64,000 nucleotides of DNA, from contig CP060218.1 in the NCBI GenBank assembly GCA_023898345.1, positions 124,001 through 188,000 on the forward strand. The letters are read 5' to 3'. Made by a program: the position numbers and the translations under genes. Source of the DNA: Candidatus Woesearchaeota archaeon. Its GTDB lineage: Archaea > Nanobdellota > Nanobdellia > Woesearchaeales > UBA583. The notes below the pieces were generated by a model that saw only the letters and a program-made list of their open reading frames with translations, was not told the origin of the DNA and searched no databases. Below are positions 25,869 through 34,914 of this stretch, piece by piece. The first letter of the stretch is position 1. Each line of letters starts with the position of its first letter.

Positions 25869-26411
25869 TTAGGGTTTTGCTTTGTCTTCACGCGTAATCC
25901 AGTACAGAACACCGCCGATAAGGAGGATGACAACAATTGTCCAGAGAGTCTCAGATCCGTCAAAAGCATCGAATTGCTCTTGGAGCCAAGTATATATGCC
26001 TGTGAACCAGAGAAAAATTCCGAGGAGGGCAAGGAAAGCAAGGCCTGCTGTTACCCAGCCAACGATTGTTAATTTTCCGTTGTCCATAAACATTTTGTTC
26101 CAGTCTTCGCCAAAGATAAAGCCTAGGGTCATAAGCATAACAAGGAGGAAAACAAAAATAAGTACGCTAATTGTTATGAAATTTTGAATGTAGCGAACGG
26201 TTTGGAGAGATGCTATGACAAAGAGTCCAAAAACAAATGCAACTATTGCATTTACATTGCTCTGGCGTTTTTCGTCGCTTCCGTCTTTGAAAGTAAATAT
26301 TTTTGATTTTTCTAGAATTGCATACATGATTGCATAAATGAGAAGAAATGGTAAAACGACGTCGAAAAAGCCCCATTCAACGAGATTGTCTATAATCGCT
26401 CGTAAGTCCAT
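25869..26411 (-). CDS. Polytopic membrane protein, unknown
   Basis: 180 residues with about five membrane helices (for example FFDVVLPFLLIYAIMYAIL, VAFVFGLFVIASL, ISVLIFVFLLVMLMTLG, VTAGLAFLALLGIFLWF, WTIVVILLIGGVLYWI) and a charged linker after the first. It sits between the two PRC-barrel genes on the same strand. I know of no named family. Confidence 0.75.
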   Translation of the reverse strand: MDLRAIIDNLVEWGFFDVVLPFLLIYAIMYAILEKSKIFTFKDGSDEKRQSNVNAIVAFVFGLFVIASLQTVRYIQNFITISVLIFVFLLVMLMTLGFIFGEDWNKMFMDNGKLTIVGWVTAGLAFLALLGIFLWFTGIYTWLQEQFDAFDGSETLWTIVVILLIGGVLYWITREDKAKP

Positions 26412-26493
26412 ACGTTTTTTTCCAGTTTGTCTTTTTTAAATTTATGTAACTCATTTCCATACAAAAAAGAAAAAAATTGTTTCTCAAAAAAAT

Positions 26494-26760
26494 TTAAAGG
26501 ATGTCTTCTTCAGAAATAACTACAAAATCTCCGATTGCAATAACACTGTGGTATGGGACAAGGTGGTCTCCGTTTGTGTCTTTTTCGAGGCTTACGTCCT
26601 TAACGTACTTTGTGGGGTTGATGATTGTAAAATCAATGATTTCTCCAGTTTTTGTATCAAAAACTAGGTCTCCGACTTCTCCAAATTTCTTTCCACTTTT
26701 ACTTACAACAACTTTTTCGAGGAGTTTCTTTGAAAGGATTTTTTCTTTAGCTTCTGCCAT
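26494..26760 (-). CDS. PRC-barrel domain protein, CdpB-like
   Basis: 88 residues, the whole being one PRC barrel: VVVSKSGKKFGEVGDLVFDT, GEIIDFTIINPTKY and a final HSVIAIGDFVVISEEDI. Size and single-domain form fit the short archaeal PRC-barrel proteins such as CdpB1/CdpB2 of haloarchaea, which act in division-ring assembly. That function is inferred from the family only; sepF and ftsZ are not in the window. Confidence 0.8.
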   Translation of the reverse strand: MAEAKEKILSKKLLEKVVVSKSGKKFGEVGDLVFDTKTGEIIDFTIINPTKYVKDVSLEKDTNGDHLVPYHSVIAIGDFVVISEEDIL

Positions 26761-26925
26761 AACAGGAGAGTTATCTTTTTTACCTTTATATATCTTTGCT
26801 CTTCCTACGCTTTGCTTATGGAGTACTTTTTTTAACTTTAGGAAGAAAACTCGTAAAACTGGATTTGAGATAACTTTACGTAAATAGTTGGTTTTCCAAT
26901 TTATTCATAGAAAAAAAATGTCAAT

Positions 26926-27233
26926 GGTGCTAGGTAGACAGCCTTGTGGAAATTGAAAGCGAGTTGTCCAACACTTGAACCAATCTCAAGGATTTTATTA
27001 TCTTTCAACTCTAAATCCTGAATCTTGAACTTAACGATTTTTGATTGTTGATGTCTAAGCTTTAAACTTTTAGTTTTGAGCTCTGAATGTACCAAATCCC
27101 TTGGTGAATTTCAATGTTTCTACATTAAAACTAAGGAGTCGAACCCTAAGTTGTGATCAATATTCAGTTGATCTTAATGTTCTCAATTGAGAACGAAGAG
27201 ACAACAATTTACAATTTTCGTCTATCTAGCACC
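26926..27233. repeat. Possible MITE or structured RNA with paired ends
   Basis: The 14-nt end ggtgctaggtagac (26926-26939) is the reverse complement of gtctatctagcacc (27220-27233) with one mismatch, and partial pairing goes on inward (ttgtggaaattg with a 2-nt gap). Nothing inside looks like a convincing gene. No clear target duplication is seen. It fills most of the 26761-27243 gap. SRP RNA and RNase P RNA signatures were sought and not found. Confidence 0.5.
27155..27194. promoter_or_regulatory. Two adjacent inverted repeats
   Basis: gatcaa-tattcag-ttgatc (27155-27173) is followed after 5 bp by the perfect 16-bp palindrome gttctcaattgagaac (27179-27194). They could be protein-binding sites or hairpins of the surrounding element. 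Confidence 0.45.
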
Positions 27234-27243
27234 TAAGTAATTT

Positions 27244-27864
27244 TTATACATTTATTTTGGTAATTGTGTTTGCTTCTGATAACTTGAAATCTACTTCTTC
27301 TTCAAATTTTGTGATTTTCTCCTCAAGTTTTTCTATGGCCTTTGCAACCTTGATGGGGTCAACTATTTTATATTCATTTTGTTCCAAATAGGGTTTTGAG
27401 ATTGCTTCAACATCCTTATCAGAACTTTTACTTTCTTTTCCAAAATTTGCTTCTAGAAGCTTGTCAAGTTTTTCCTTAACTTTTTCGTTGTTTGTTTCAA
27501 GGTTTTCTTTAACTCTATTAAACTGATACTTCAGCTTTCCTAAAAGTAGTTTTTCATACTTTATACTATTTTTTCTCTCAATTGCTTGGGCAAGAGTCAT
27601 GTTTTCTCCGGCAACAGTCAATGTTGATTTTGCGTTAGCATCAACGATTGCAGTTTTAAGTTTATTTCTAAGGTCTATGAGATCATTTACTTTCTGATAT
27701 GCACTTTTTGCCTCTTGTTCAAACTCTTTATTTGAAGCAAAACCAACAACTGCTTTTTTGCCGTGTGTAAGTTCAACAAAGTATGCTTCTTCAATTGATT
27801 TTTCAATTCTTTTATCAAGTGTCTTTAATTTTGCTAGTGCTTGTGTAAGTGTAATTTCCTCCAT
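27244..27864 (-). CDS. Helical coiled-coil protein, unknown
   Basis: 206 residues from the ATG at 27864 (MEEITLTQALAKLKTLDKRI); the upstream start (27903) lies in an AT-rich promoter-like stretch. Long helices with heptad character flank a central part (LTVAGENMTLAQAIERKNSI). The layout recalls small phage-type or DIP1984-like helical proteins, but I cannot assign it. Soluble. Confidence 0.65.
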   Translation of the reverse strand: MEEITLTQALAKLKTLDKRIEKSIEEAYFVELTHGKKAVVGFASNKEFEQEAKSAYQKVNDLIDLRNKLKTAIVDANAKSTLTVAGENMTLAQAIERKNSIKYEKLLLGKLKYQFNRVKENLETNNEKVKEKLDKLLEANFGKESKSSDKDVEAISKPYLEQNEYKIVDPIKVAKAIEKLEEKITKFEEEVDFKLSEANTITKINV

Positions 27865-28150
27865 AAAAAAGGTTTTTCTCAAAAATATATAAATGTTTGT
27901 CAATTATTTTTCATATTTTCAGAGAAATTTTGTAGATTTATTAAAAAATTTTTCAGTTATTGGGAAAAAGATCTATTTTTTCGATGTTTACAACTATAGG
28001 TTTAGAGTCTTACATTTTATCTTTTATCGGACCTCAAATTATGATTTTTTCTTGGAAGTATTTTCTTTCAATGCTATCTGGGGGTTCACACCAACAAAAT
28101 ACTCCTTCTCACTCTTTTCCTCTGTCTCTTCTTATCCTTCTCTACGGTGT
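27865..28150. other. Gap without a convincing gene
   Basis: Between the coiled-coil gene and the TATA box of the NOG1-like gene. The plus-strand frame is open but reads as a Phe/Ser/Tyr-rich, unlikely peptide. Nothing else is seen. Confidence 0.5.
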
Positions 28151-28160
28151 CCTTATAAAT
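28151..28160 (+). promoter_or_regulatory. TATA box for the NOG1-like GTPase
   Basis: ccttataaat lies 21-30 bp before the ATG at 28181. This decides the start: the long upstream frame would have the promoter inside the gene. Confidence 0.6.
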
Positions 28161-28180
28161 TCAGAATGAATCTTTACTGT

Positions 28181-29248
28181 ATGGCTGCTTTTTCAATTCC
28201 ACTTCCTGAAAGTTCAGAATCTCTTTTTTCCCGAGTCTTTGAAGCAATGGAGGCACAGGCCCTTAAGGAAAAGGAGGATATTTCTGAGCGTTTTTCTAAG
28301 TCGGCTTCAACACAGAAGAAAACAAAGGAGGATGTGATGCTTGAAAAGCGAAAAGATCTTGAACTTTCCAAAATTCGTTATCTCAATGTTGGTATTAATA
28401 AGCGACTGCGCAAAATTGTAGCTTCTTTTCCTAAACTACGAAAAATTCATCCTTTGTACATTGACCTTCTTGATACAACTTCGTATACCGCGCAGGGTCT
28501 GTCTGATGCTCTGGAAATTGTAAGGCTCATAGGAGATAGGATTGATGAGCTAACGACGCAGTTTGAACATAGATTAAAGTATGCTAAGTCTTCGCAGACT
28601 GTTGGTTATCTCATTAAGAAATATTTTGGGAGAGTACATGCAGTTTTTGAAAGAGATTCTGAGGCTTTTTCTCTTCTTCGAGAGGCTGCTGTCTATTTGA
28701 ATTCTCTTGCAAAATATGAGGATATGTTCACTGTTTCTATAGCCGGGTTTCCAAATGTTGGGAAGTCAACTTTGATGAAACATATCTCACACAGTGATGT
28801 TGAGATTCAACCTTATCCTTTTACGACAAAGGGACTTATGTTTGCTTATCTTGGAACTGGTAATCTTCGAAGTGTGCAACTTGTTGATACGCCTGGACTT
28901 TTAGGTAGGGAGCTTTCAAATGAGATTGAACTTAAGGCTCAAGTTATTATTACTTCCTATTCTTCTTTGCTTGTTTTTGTTATTGATTGCACTTTGGCTT
29001 GTGGTTACGATACGGCTCAGCAAAAAGAACTTCTCGAACAAGTTCTTGATTTGAAGAAAGAAACTTATCTGTATTTTAGCAAAACAGATTTGTACAATGC
29101 TGATGCTTCAAAGCGAAGGAAACTTTTTGAAAAAGAGTTTTCTTCTTGTACTGTTTTTGACAATGGTGAAGATTTGAAAGACGCTTTGCTGAAACGACAG
29201 ATGAAAGAATCAAAAAGTTTTGATATCCGAAATATTCAGAGAATTTAA
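28181..29248 (+). CDS. NOG1-type GTP-binding protein (ribosome assembly)
   Basis: 355 residues from the ATG at 28181 (MAAFSIPLPESSESLFSRVF). A helical NOG1 N-terminal domain (about 1-180, with RKIVASFPKLRKIHPLYIDL and SYTAQGLSDALE) precedes the G domain: G1 AGFPNVGKSTL, G2 PFTTKG, G3 LVDTPGLLG, and G4 as SKTD (NKxD variant). NOG1 helps build the large ribosomal subunit in eukaryotes and archaea. Ends convergently, overlapping the HEAT gene by 4 bp. Confidence 0.88.
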   Translation: MAAFSIPLPESSESLFSRVFEAMEAQALKEKEDISERFSKSASTQKKTKEDVMLEKRKDLELSKIRYLNVGINKRLRKIVASFPKLRKIHPLYIDLLDTTSYTAQGLSDALEIVRLIGDRIDELTTQFEHRLKYAKSSQTVGYLIKKYFGRVHAVFERDSEAFSLLREAAVYLNSLAKYEDMFTVSIAGFPNVGKSTLMKHISHSDVEIQPYPFTTKGLMFAYLGTGNLRSVQLVDTPGLLGRELSNEIELKAQVIITSYSSLLVFVIDCTLACGYDTAQQKELLEQVLDLKKETYLYFSKTDLYNADASKRRKLFEKEFSSCTVFDNGEDLKDALLKRQMKESKSFDIRNIQRI

Positions 29249-29679
29249 GTTTTGAGGTGTGAAAATTGTTCTGGTCCTCTGTATGGTTTTTCAATGTTTT
29301 TTATTCTTTGTAATGCAATTTTTGCAGACTCGGAAATGAGTTTTACTTTGCTTTGTTTTTGTTCTTCTAGAAAGGGGATATCTTCTTCGTTGGCAATTGT
29401 TCCTAGTGCGAGTATGGCTTCATGTTTGACGATTCCTGAGGGGTCAGAAATGATTGCTTTTCGAAGATTTTCGCGGTGTTCATATGCTGCTGTTTCTCCT
29501 AAGACAAATGCAGCTTCATGTCGTACAATTTCACAGGGATCGTTTTCTAAAGTTTTGATGATTGCTTCGAGGCTTTCTTTGTCGCCGATGTTCATTAATT
29601 GAAACAGTGCTTGGATTCTTTCTTCTTGGAGTGAGTTTTTATTTTGGAGGAGTGTAATAAACTTTTTTTTTAGGTTCAT
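29245..29679 (-). CDS. HEAT-repeat protein
   Basis: 144 residues. Three to four HEAT-like helical pairs with repeated VRHEAAFVLGETA (about residue 53) and VKHEAILALGTIA (about 84). The two His-Glu pairs resemble the metal ligands of deoxyhypusine hydroxylase, which has four, so this may be a metal-free or half-size relative, or a general scaffold. Soluble. Confidence 0.75.
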   Translation of the reverse strand: MNLKKKFITLLQNKNSLQEERIQALFQLMNIGDKESLEAIIKTLENDPCEIVRHEAAFVLGETAAYEHRENLRKAIISDPSGIVKHEAILALGTIANEEDIPFLEEQKQSKVKLISESAKIALQRIKNIEKPYRGPEQFSHLKT

Positions 29680-29766
29680 TTTTTTCTTTGTTTAAGATCT
29701 TTTATCAATGTTTTGTTCTCATGGAAAAGTCAAGATGTGGGACTCTGTCTATTCATTCAAATTGAA

Positions 29767-29862
29767 AAGTAAAGAAATCGCTAAAATGTGTCTATTCCAA
29801 TCGGAGCCGAGCTCCGGGGCCTTACAGCAATTTTCAAGATGAAATTTCTAACTCCTGGCTGG
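29767..29862 (+). repeat. Dispersed repeat, copy B
   Basis: About 80 percent identical to 15219-15320. The internal frame (ATG 29786) ends early at a TGA (29840-29842), and one base is missing just after, so this copy looks decayed. The rest of the 29680-29943 gap holds nothing else that I can identify. Confidence 0.65.
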
Positions 29863-29943
29863 GCTTGGGCAATCTTTTATTATTAGTTTTAAGGATGCCT
29901 CAAAAGCTTGCCTTGGAGATAGTCTTTTTTGGCAATTTCTCTT

Positions 29944-30774
29944 TTATTTTGCAAGTTCGACAGAATCTTCACAAAGCCGTAGAAGTTTATCTTTTTCCAT
30001 TTTCATAAGAATCTCTTGTAAATCCTCTCTTTGAGGAAGAAGTTTGTAAAGCTTCTCTTTTTTTTCACTTTTATTTTCAAGTAAGTGTTTGAGAATAATC
30101 GAGCGAATTTGTCTTGTTGAACCTTCAAACTTACTTTGTTTTGTTAGAGGTGAAATTCCACTTTTTCGTGCAGTTAATTCAAGGGCTGCGTAGTCCATAA
30201 CTGCGTTGTGCCATATTCTACTTCTTCCTTTTGGTATGAGTTCTTTTGCATAGTATTCTAGCTCTGGCGTTTTTGTGTCGATAGGAAGGGCAAGTTTTGA
30301 GAGGAGGATTCTGCGGATATTTGTGTCAATGACGGGAACCTCTTGATTGTATGCAAATGCTAAGATTGCTCTTGCTGTGTAGGGTCCAATTCCTGAAAGT
30401 TTGAGGAGCTCTTCTTCTTTTGGGATTTCTTTTTCAGTGAAAAAAATTGGATTTGTTTTTTGTTTTTCGAGGATTTCTTTGCAGCATGTCTGTAGACGCA
30501 GTACTCTGTTGTTGTAACCAAGTCCTTGCCAAAGGCGAAGAAGTTTGTCTTTTGGGCAGAAAGCAAGATTTGGAAGTTTAGGGAATTCTTTTAGGAATAT
30601 ATTATAGTAGGTTTGTACTCTGGTTGTTTGAGTTTGTTGGAGCATAACTTCACTTAGGAGGATGTGGTAGGGATTTGTCGTCTGCCGCCATGCAAACTCT
30701 CTTTTGTTTTTTTCATAAAATGCAAGTATTTCTTCTTGGATCTCTTTTTTTTTGTTTTTACTGACTTCTCTCAT
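29944..30774 (-). CDS. mutY: A/G-specific adenine glycosylase (MutY), cluster-less
   Basis: 276 residues. HhH-GPD glycosylase core with catalytic Glu in LLSEVMLQQTQT, GLGYNNR, the hairpin LSGIGPYTARAI, and the catalytic Asp in VIDTNIRRI. The four cysteines that hold the [4Fe-4S] cluster after the core are absent: the matching segment reads LELTARKSGISPLTKQSKFE. The C-terminal NUDIX-like 8-oxoG recognition domain is also missing or minimal. Cluster-less MutY proteins are known in some bacteria and protists. It removes A opposite 8-oxoG. Confidence 0.88.
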   Translation of the reverse strand: MREVSKNKKKEIQEEILAFYEKNKREFAWRQTTNPYHILLSEVMLQQTQTTRVQTYYNIFLKEFPKLPNLAFCPKDKLLRLWQGLGYNNRVLRLQTCCKEILEKQKTNPIFFTEKEIPKEEELLKLSGIGPYTARAILAFAYNQEVPVIDTNIRRILLSKLALPIDTKTPELEYYAKELIPKGRSRIWHNAVMDYAALELTARKSGISPLTKQSKFEGSTRQIRSIILKHLLENKSEKKEKLYKLLPQREDLQEILMKMEKDKLLRLCEDSVELAK

Positions 30775-30913
30775 TTTTATGTTTCTTTTTTCCTTTTCAA
30801 AAATACTCTCTTCTTTCTTTGATAATCTCTCGAAGTCTTTTCCTTGTTTATTTGTTATTCATTCTCTCTTAGTAATGATAAAATCTCATAAACAAACTTT
30901 CTCTTTATTTTTT

Positions 30914-33418
30914 ATGTTTCGCAAACTGAGTTGTCTTTTCTCTCTTGTCATTCTTTTTTCTTGTTTTACTCTGGTTTTTTCAGATGATACTCTGGAGATA
31001 AGTTCGCCAGGATATTTTGGTGAGCAAACAAATGAGTTTAGTAGTATTCATTATCTTGATAATGAGTTTCTTTCTTTCAACTTTTGTTCTCTGGACAATG
31101 TTACTGACTTAAATTTTTCTCTTGTTTGTCCTTCTTCTTATTTTGAAACGCTGAGTTTTGTTAAGGATTTTTCTTATGTTGGTTCTGGTGCTTGTTATTA
31201 TAGTAACTTTGATTTAAGGAATAGGCCTTGTGATGACTTTACTCTGAAGATTGAGTATTCAGCAAATGCAATTGAAAAGCAGTTTGAGAGAACTTTTGAA
31301 AGGGAAAAGGAATCGAAACTTTTGAACTATGTGCTTTCTAAAGATTATTCTTCTTTATCTTCTTTGGATGCTAGTTATTATCTTATTGTTCTTGGTGATC
31401 TTGAGGGTGTTGATAGTGCTGATTCTAGTAGGGTTTATGAAAAGCTTAAAGAGGACCGAAATAACAATGATAAATGTTGGCCTAGTTCTAGTTGTAGTAT
31501 TCATGAAACGAGTTCTATCCTTAGTAATTTGGATTTTGCTGGCTATGATTTGACTACTCGGCTTCTTGATGATGGAAAAACGTATGTTGAAAAAAATATT
31601 ATTGACAATGAAAATACTGAACTTGATTTTACTATTGAATTAGATCATGACTTTGACTCTGATGAAGAAATTGAGTGTGTTTTGACGATTGATGATGATG
31701 CGGAGGACGACTATACTTTTGATGAAGATAGTTCTGTTAAAGTCACTGATAGTGCTGCAAAAAGTGTGGAGTTTGAATGTAATGCAAGTATTGACAGTAT
31801 AGATTTTAAACTTGAGAATCTTGAGGGAAATGTTCAAGTTGAGGAAACATATGACGATGTTAGTTCTTTTACGTATACCTTAGAAGAATTTGCTTGTATT
31901 GGTAGGGGGAGTACTTGTGATTATGATGATACTATCCAGTCGATGACTATTTATAGTTCTGCACTTGATGATGCTTCGCTTTTCGATTCTTATCTTACTA
32001 GTATGTTTGACGTTGATGGTGAACAGATTAGGGTGGATGCTGGAGATGATATTAGGGATACTGGAAAGTATTTGTATTACAAGAATGATGAGGATCTTGC
32101 TAATTTTCTAAAATTTGAGCAAAATAATGATGGGTCTTGGGGAAGTGGGACGAGTACTCAAAGAATTGAAAAAACTGCGTGGGCTATTTTAGGGCTTCAG
32201 GAATATTCTTCTAGTAGTGAGTATGTTGGTGATGGAAAAAAATGGATTTACTTTAATGAGCCTACAGGGGGATGGGGATCCTTGAAGAATAATGCTTTGG
32301 CGTATCTAGCAATTAAGGAGCAAATCAAACCTTATTTAATAATTGATACTTTTATGGATGTTGGAAGTGAGAGGGAAATTACTCTTCAAAATCCGACGAT
32401 TCATAATCTTAAAAAAGTTCAGTTTGAAGTTAGTGAGTCTGTACGGCCTTTTGTCTCGTATGTTCAGGATTTGGGGGATCTTGATGGAGAGAGTAGTGTT
32501 ACGATGAATCTTTCTGTAAATGATAATGTATATGGGACGGTCACAGGAGATTTGTTGGTGAAGGGTTATGATGGAAAGAATCAACCGCTTGAATTATTGA
32601 GGATGCCTTTTAACATTATGGGGGAGGCTCCTTTTTCTTTTTTGACTTCTGTTGTAAAAATTATTCCTGAGGTTCCAAGTGTAAGACTGAGGACTAGTTC
32701 TCCTCTTAGTTCAAGTGCTGAAATTTCTTGTTCTTATGTCAATCCTTTTACTGGCGCTCAAGAGCAAGTTGTTCTTTCTGGAAATGAAAGTACTGTTCTG
32801 TTGGATAATCCTCAGGCTTTGGGCGGCTCTTTTAATATGAGTTTTGTTTGTGAGTATAATGCTAATCGTTTTACTGTTGATCATTCTTTTGAAGTGATTT
32901 CTATTCCTGAATCCTTTTCTGTCAGTGGGTTGGAGGGTGGAATCTATGCTTTAAGTTCTTGGGAGAATTTTTCTTTGCCTGTCGTAAGTGAGGCCCAAGA
33001 GGCTCAAACTCTTACATTTTCAATTGAGGGAAGTATGGATGGGAATATTTTTCCAAGTGAGGAGACAAAGATTCTGGCGGCTGATGATACTAGGGATGTT
33101 TTTTTTGGTGTAGATGGTTCTCCTGAGTTTCTTCTTGCTCTTGGAAATGAGACAAATGTTGGTTATTTGGTAATAAGCTCTTCTACTGGCTACGAAAAAA
33201 AGATTCCCGTTGTTCTTGCTTTTGATTCTGTACCTGTAGCAAAAAGTGGTCTCTCTTTTTGGGTGTGGTTTCTTATTATTCTTTTTTGTGCCGGACTTAT
33301 TGCTTTGTTTGTTGTTCGTTATATTCGTTTACAAAAGGAACAAGAAGCAAATCCTCAGGAAGAGGAAGGGGGGATTTATTTTGATGAAATGGATTTTGAA
33401 AATTATGGGAAAAAATAG
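30914..33418 (+). CDS. Large surface protein with alpha/alpha-toroid segment and C-terminal anchor
   Basis: 834 residues from the ATG at 30914 (MFRKLSCLFSLVILFSCFTL, a signal peptide); the longer frame to 30752 overlaps mutY and is rejected. The middle (about residues 390-480) has repeats like those of prenyltransferase/terpene-cyclase or alpha-2-macroglobulin thioester domains (NNDGSWGSGTSTQRIEKTAW, EPTGGWGSLKNNALAYLAI). Ig-like segments follow, then a membrane helix (about 778-800, FWVWFLIILFCAGLIALFVV) and an acidic inside tail. Probably a surface or glycan-binding protein; the substrate is unknown. Confidence 0.75.
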   Translation: MFRKLSCLFSLVILFSCFTLVFSDDTLEISSPGYFGEQTNEFSSIHYLDNEFLSFNFCSLDNVTDLNFSLVCPSSYFETLSFVKDFSYVGSGACYYSNFDLRNRPCDDFTLKIEYSANAIEKQFERTFEREKESKLLNYVLSKDYSSLSSLDASYYLIVLGDLEGVDSADSSRVYEKLKEDRNNNDKCWPSSSCSIHETSSILSNLDFAGYDLTTRLLDDGKTYVEKNIIDNENTELDFTIELDHDFDSDEEIECVLTIDDDAEDDYTFDEDSSVKVTDSAAKSVEFECNASIDSIDFKLENLEGNVQVEETYDDVSSFTYTLEEFACIGRGSTCDYDDTIQSMTIYSSALDDASLFDSYLTSMFDVDGEQIRVDAGDDIRDTGKYLYYKNDEDLANFLKFEQNNDGSWGSGTSTQRIEKTAWAILGLQEYSSSSEYVGDGKKWIYFNEPTGGWGSLKNNALAYLAIKEQIKPYLIIDTFMDVGSEREITLQNPTIHNLKKVQFEVSESVRPFVSYVQDLGDLDGESSVTMNLSVNDNVYGTVTGDLLVKGYDGKNQPLELLRMPFNIMGEAPFSFLTSVVKIIPEVPSVRLRTSSPLSSSAEISCSYVNPFTGAQEQVVLSGNESTVLLDNPQALGGSFNMSFVCEYNANRFTVDHSFEVISIPESFSVSGLEGGIYALSSWENFSLPVVSEAQEAQTLTFSIEGSMDGNIFPSEETKILAADDTRDVFFGVDGSPEFLLALGNETNVGYLVISSSTGYEKKIPVVLAFDSVPVAKSGLSFWVWFLIILFCAGLIALFVVRYIRLQKEQEANPQEEEGGIYFDEMDFENYGKK

Positions 33419-33444
33419 GGCATTTTTAGGGTAGTCTGAATAAA

Positions 33445-33454
33445 TTTTATAAAG
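33445..33454 (+). promoter_or_regulatory. TATA box for the M17 aminopeptidase
   Basis: ttttataaag lies about 21-30 bp before the ATG at 33475, so the transcript is likely leaderless. Confidence 0.65.
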
Positions 33455-33474
33455 TTCTTTTTTGTTCTTTTCCT

Positions 33475-34914
33475 ATGGAGTGGGTTGTTTGGTCAGGTGA
33501 TTATAAGGGGTGTATTCTTCTTCCTTGCTATGTAAAAGACAAAGAAATACAATTCTTTGCGCATGCTTTTCCTCTTGATAAAGAAACAGAGATTTTGAAT
33601 TTTGCTAAGGCTTTATATTTTAAAGCAGAACAAGAGGAGTTGTGTTCTTTTTTGTATGAGGGAAAATTTTTTCTTTTGGCTGGGCTTAAGGAGTTATATT
33701 CGAGTGAGGATGTGCGCAGAGTTTATAGTTGTGCTTTTGCTTTTCTTAAGAAGAAAAAAATTTTAGAATTTTCTCTTTTTGTTCCAAGTGAAGGGAAGGA
33801 AACTGTGCGGGCAATTGTTGATGGAATGGAATTATCTGATTATTCTTTTCAGAAATACCGTAAAGCTGAAGCAGAAGATTCGGAGCACATTTTGTCTTGT
33901 TTTCTTCATGTCTCTTCACAACTTACGTCTGATCTTGCTGTTTGGACTTTGATTGCGCGTCAGACAAAGTATGCTAGAGATCTTATTAATGCTAATGCTA
34001 GTGAGCTTTATCCAGAAGTTCTTGTTGGTGAGCTTTCTTCTTTTTGTGAAAAGGAAAACTTAGAGTATGAGGTTTTGGATGAAAAAGAACTCGAAAAAGA
34101 AAGAATGAATCTTCTTCTTGCTGTTGGTTCTGGTTCGGTGCATCCTCCTAGACTTGCTCTTGCTTCTTATAGGGGAAATCCTGATTCTGATGAATATGTT
34201 GCTTTGGTTGGAAAGGGGATTACCTTTGACACTGGTGGAGTTAATCTTAAACCTACGGGCTATGTTGAAGCAATGAAGTGTGATATGGCTGGCGCTGCTG
34301 TTGCTTTGAGTGTTTTTCAAGCTGCGGTTAAACTTACTTTTAGATGTAATCTTGTTCTGGTTTTATCTTCTGCTGAAAATGCTCTTTCTGGTTCCTCGTA
34401 TCTTCCGGGGGATGTTCTTCGGGCTCGTAGTGGTTTGGGAGTTGAAATTCTGAACACTGACGCTGAGGGTCGCCTTGTTCTCGCTGATGCTTTTGATTAT
34501 GTTCAGGAAAAGTGGAAGGTAAAAATTTTGGTTGATCTTGCAACTTTGACGGGCGCTTGTCTTGTAGCTTTAGGGCCAAAACTTATTGCTCTTCTTGGAA
34601 ATGATGTGGCTTTGAAGAAAGCTTTATTTGATGCAGGTGAAACGGTGTATGAACAGACTTGGGAATTGCCTATTTATGAGGAGCACCAAGAAGCCATCAA
34701 AGGAACATTTGGAAATATTAAAAATCAGGGGGGGAAATATGGGGGTGTAAGTACGGCTGCTGCTTTCTTGCAAGCTTTTGTGAGGGACGGGGTTTCGTGG
34801 GCTCATCTTGATATTGCTGGTGCTGCGTATTCTGAAAAGGCAGAGAACTATTGGCCACAAGCTGGGACAGGTCGTGGTGTTCGCTTACTTTTGGAGTGGC
34901 TCAAGGATGTTTGA
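33475..34914 (+). CDS. pepA: Leucyl aminopeptidase (M17)
   Basis: 479 residues. A divergent N-terminal domain and then the M17 catalytic domain: GKGITFDTGGVNLKPTGYVE (Lys and Asp metal ligands), MKCDMAGAAVALS, and NTDAEGRLVLADAF (Asp, Glu, Arg). Two-zinc enzyme, usually hexameric, that removes N-terminal residues from peptides. Its stop overlaps the start of the next gene (34907), which suggests coupled translation. Confidence 0.93.
   Translation: MEWVVWSGDYKGCILLPCYVKDKEIQFFAHAFPLDKETEILNFAKALYFKAEQEELCSFLYEGKFFLLAGLKELYSSEDVRRVYSCAFAFLKKKKILEFSLFVPSEGKETVRAIVDGMELSDYSFQKYRKAEAEDSEHILSCFLHVSSQLTSDLAVWTLIARQTKYARDLINANASELYPEVLVGELSSFCEKENLEYEVLDEKELEKERMNLLLAVGSGSVHPPRLALASYRGNPDSDEYVALVGKGITFDTGGVNLKPTGYVEAMKCDMAGAAVALSVFQAAVKLTFRCNLVLVLSSAENALSGSSYLPGDVLRARSGLGVEILNTDAEGRLVLADAFDYVQEKWKVKILVDLATLTGACLVALGPKLIALLGNDVALKKALFDAGETVYEQTWELPIYEEHQEAIKGTFGNIKNQGGKYGGVSTAAAFLQAFVRDGVSWAHLDIAGAAYSEKAENYWPQAGTGRGVRLLLEWLKDV

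Noticed and set aside
27132..27152. T-arm-like aaggagtcgaaccct
   Set aside because: No matching acceptor or anticodon arms on either side; it lies inside the paired-end element.
26926..27233. SRP RNA or RNase P RNA
   Set aside because: Size and paired ends fit SRP RNA, but the conserved GGAA-tetraloop/AGCAG helix region and the RNase P core motifs are not present.
27893..28180. N-terminal extension of the NOG1-like GTPase
   Set aside because: A TATA box at 28151-28160 lies inside it and the peptide is unlike NOG1; the start at 28181 fits the family.
30752..30913. Longer start for the 834-residue surface protein
   Set aside because: It overlaps mutY on the other strand, and the real signal peptide begins at 30914.
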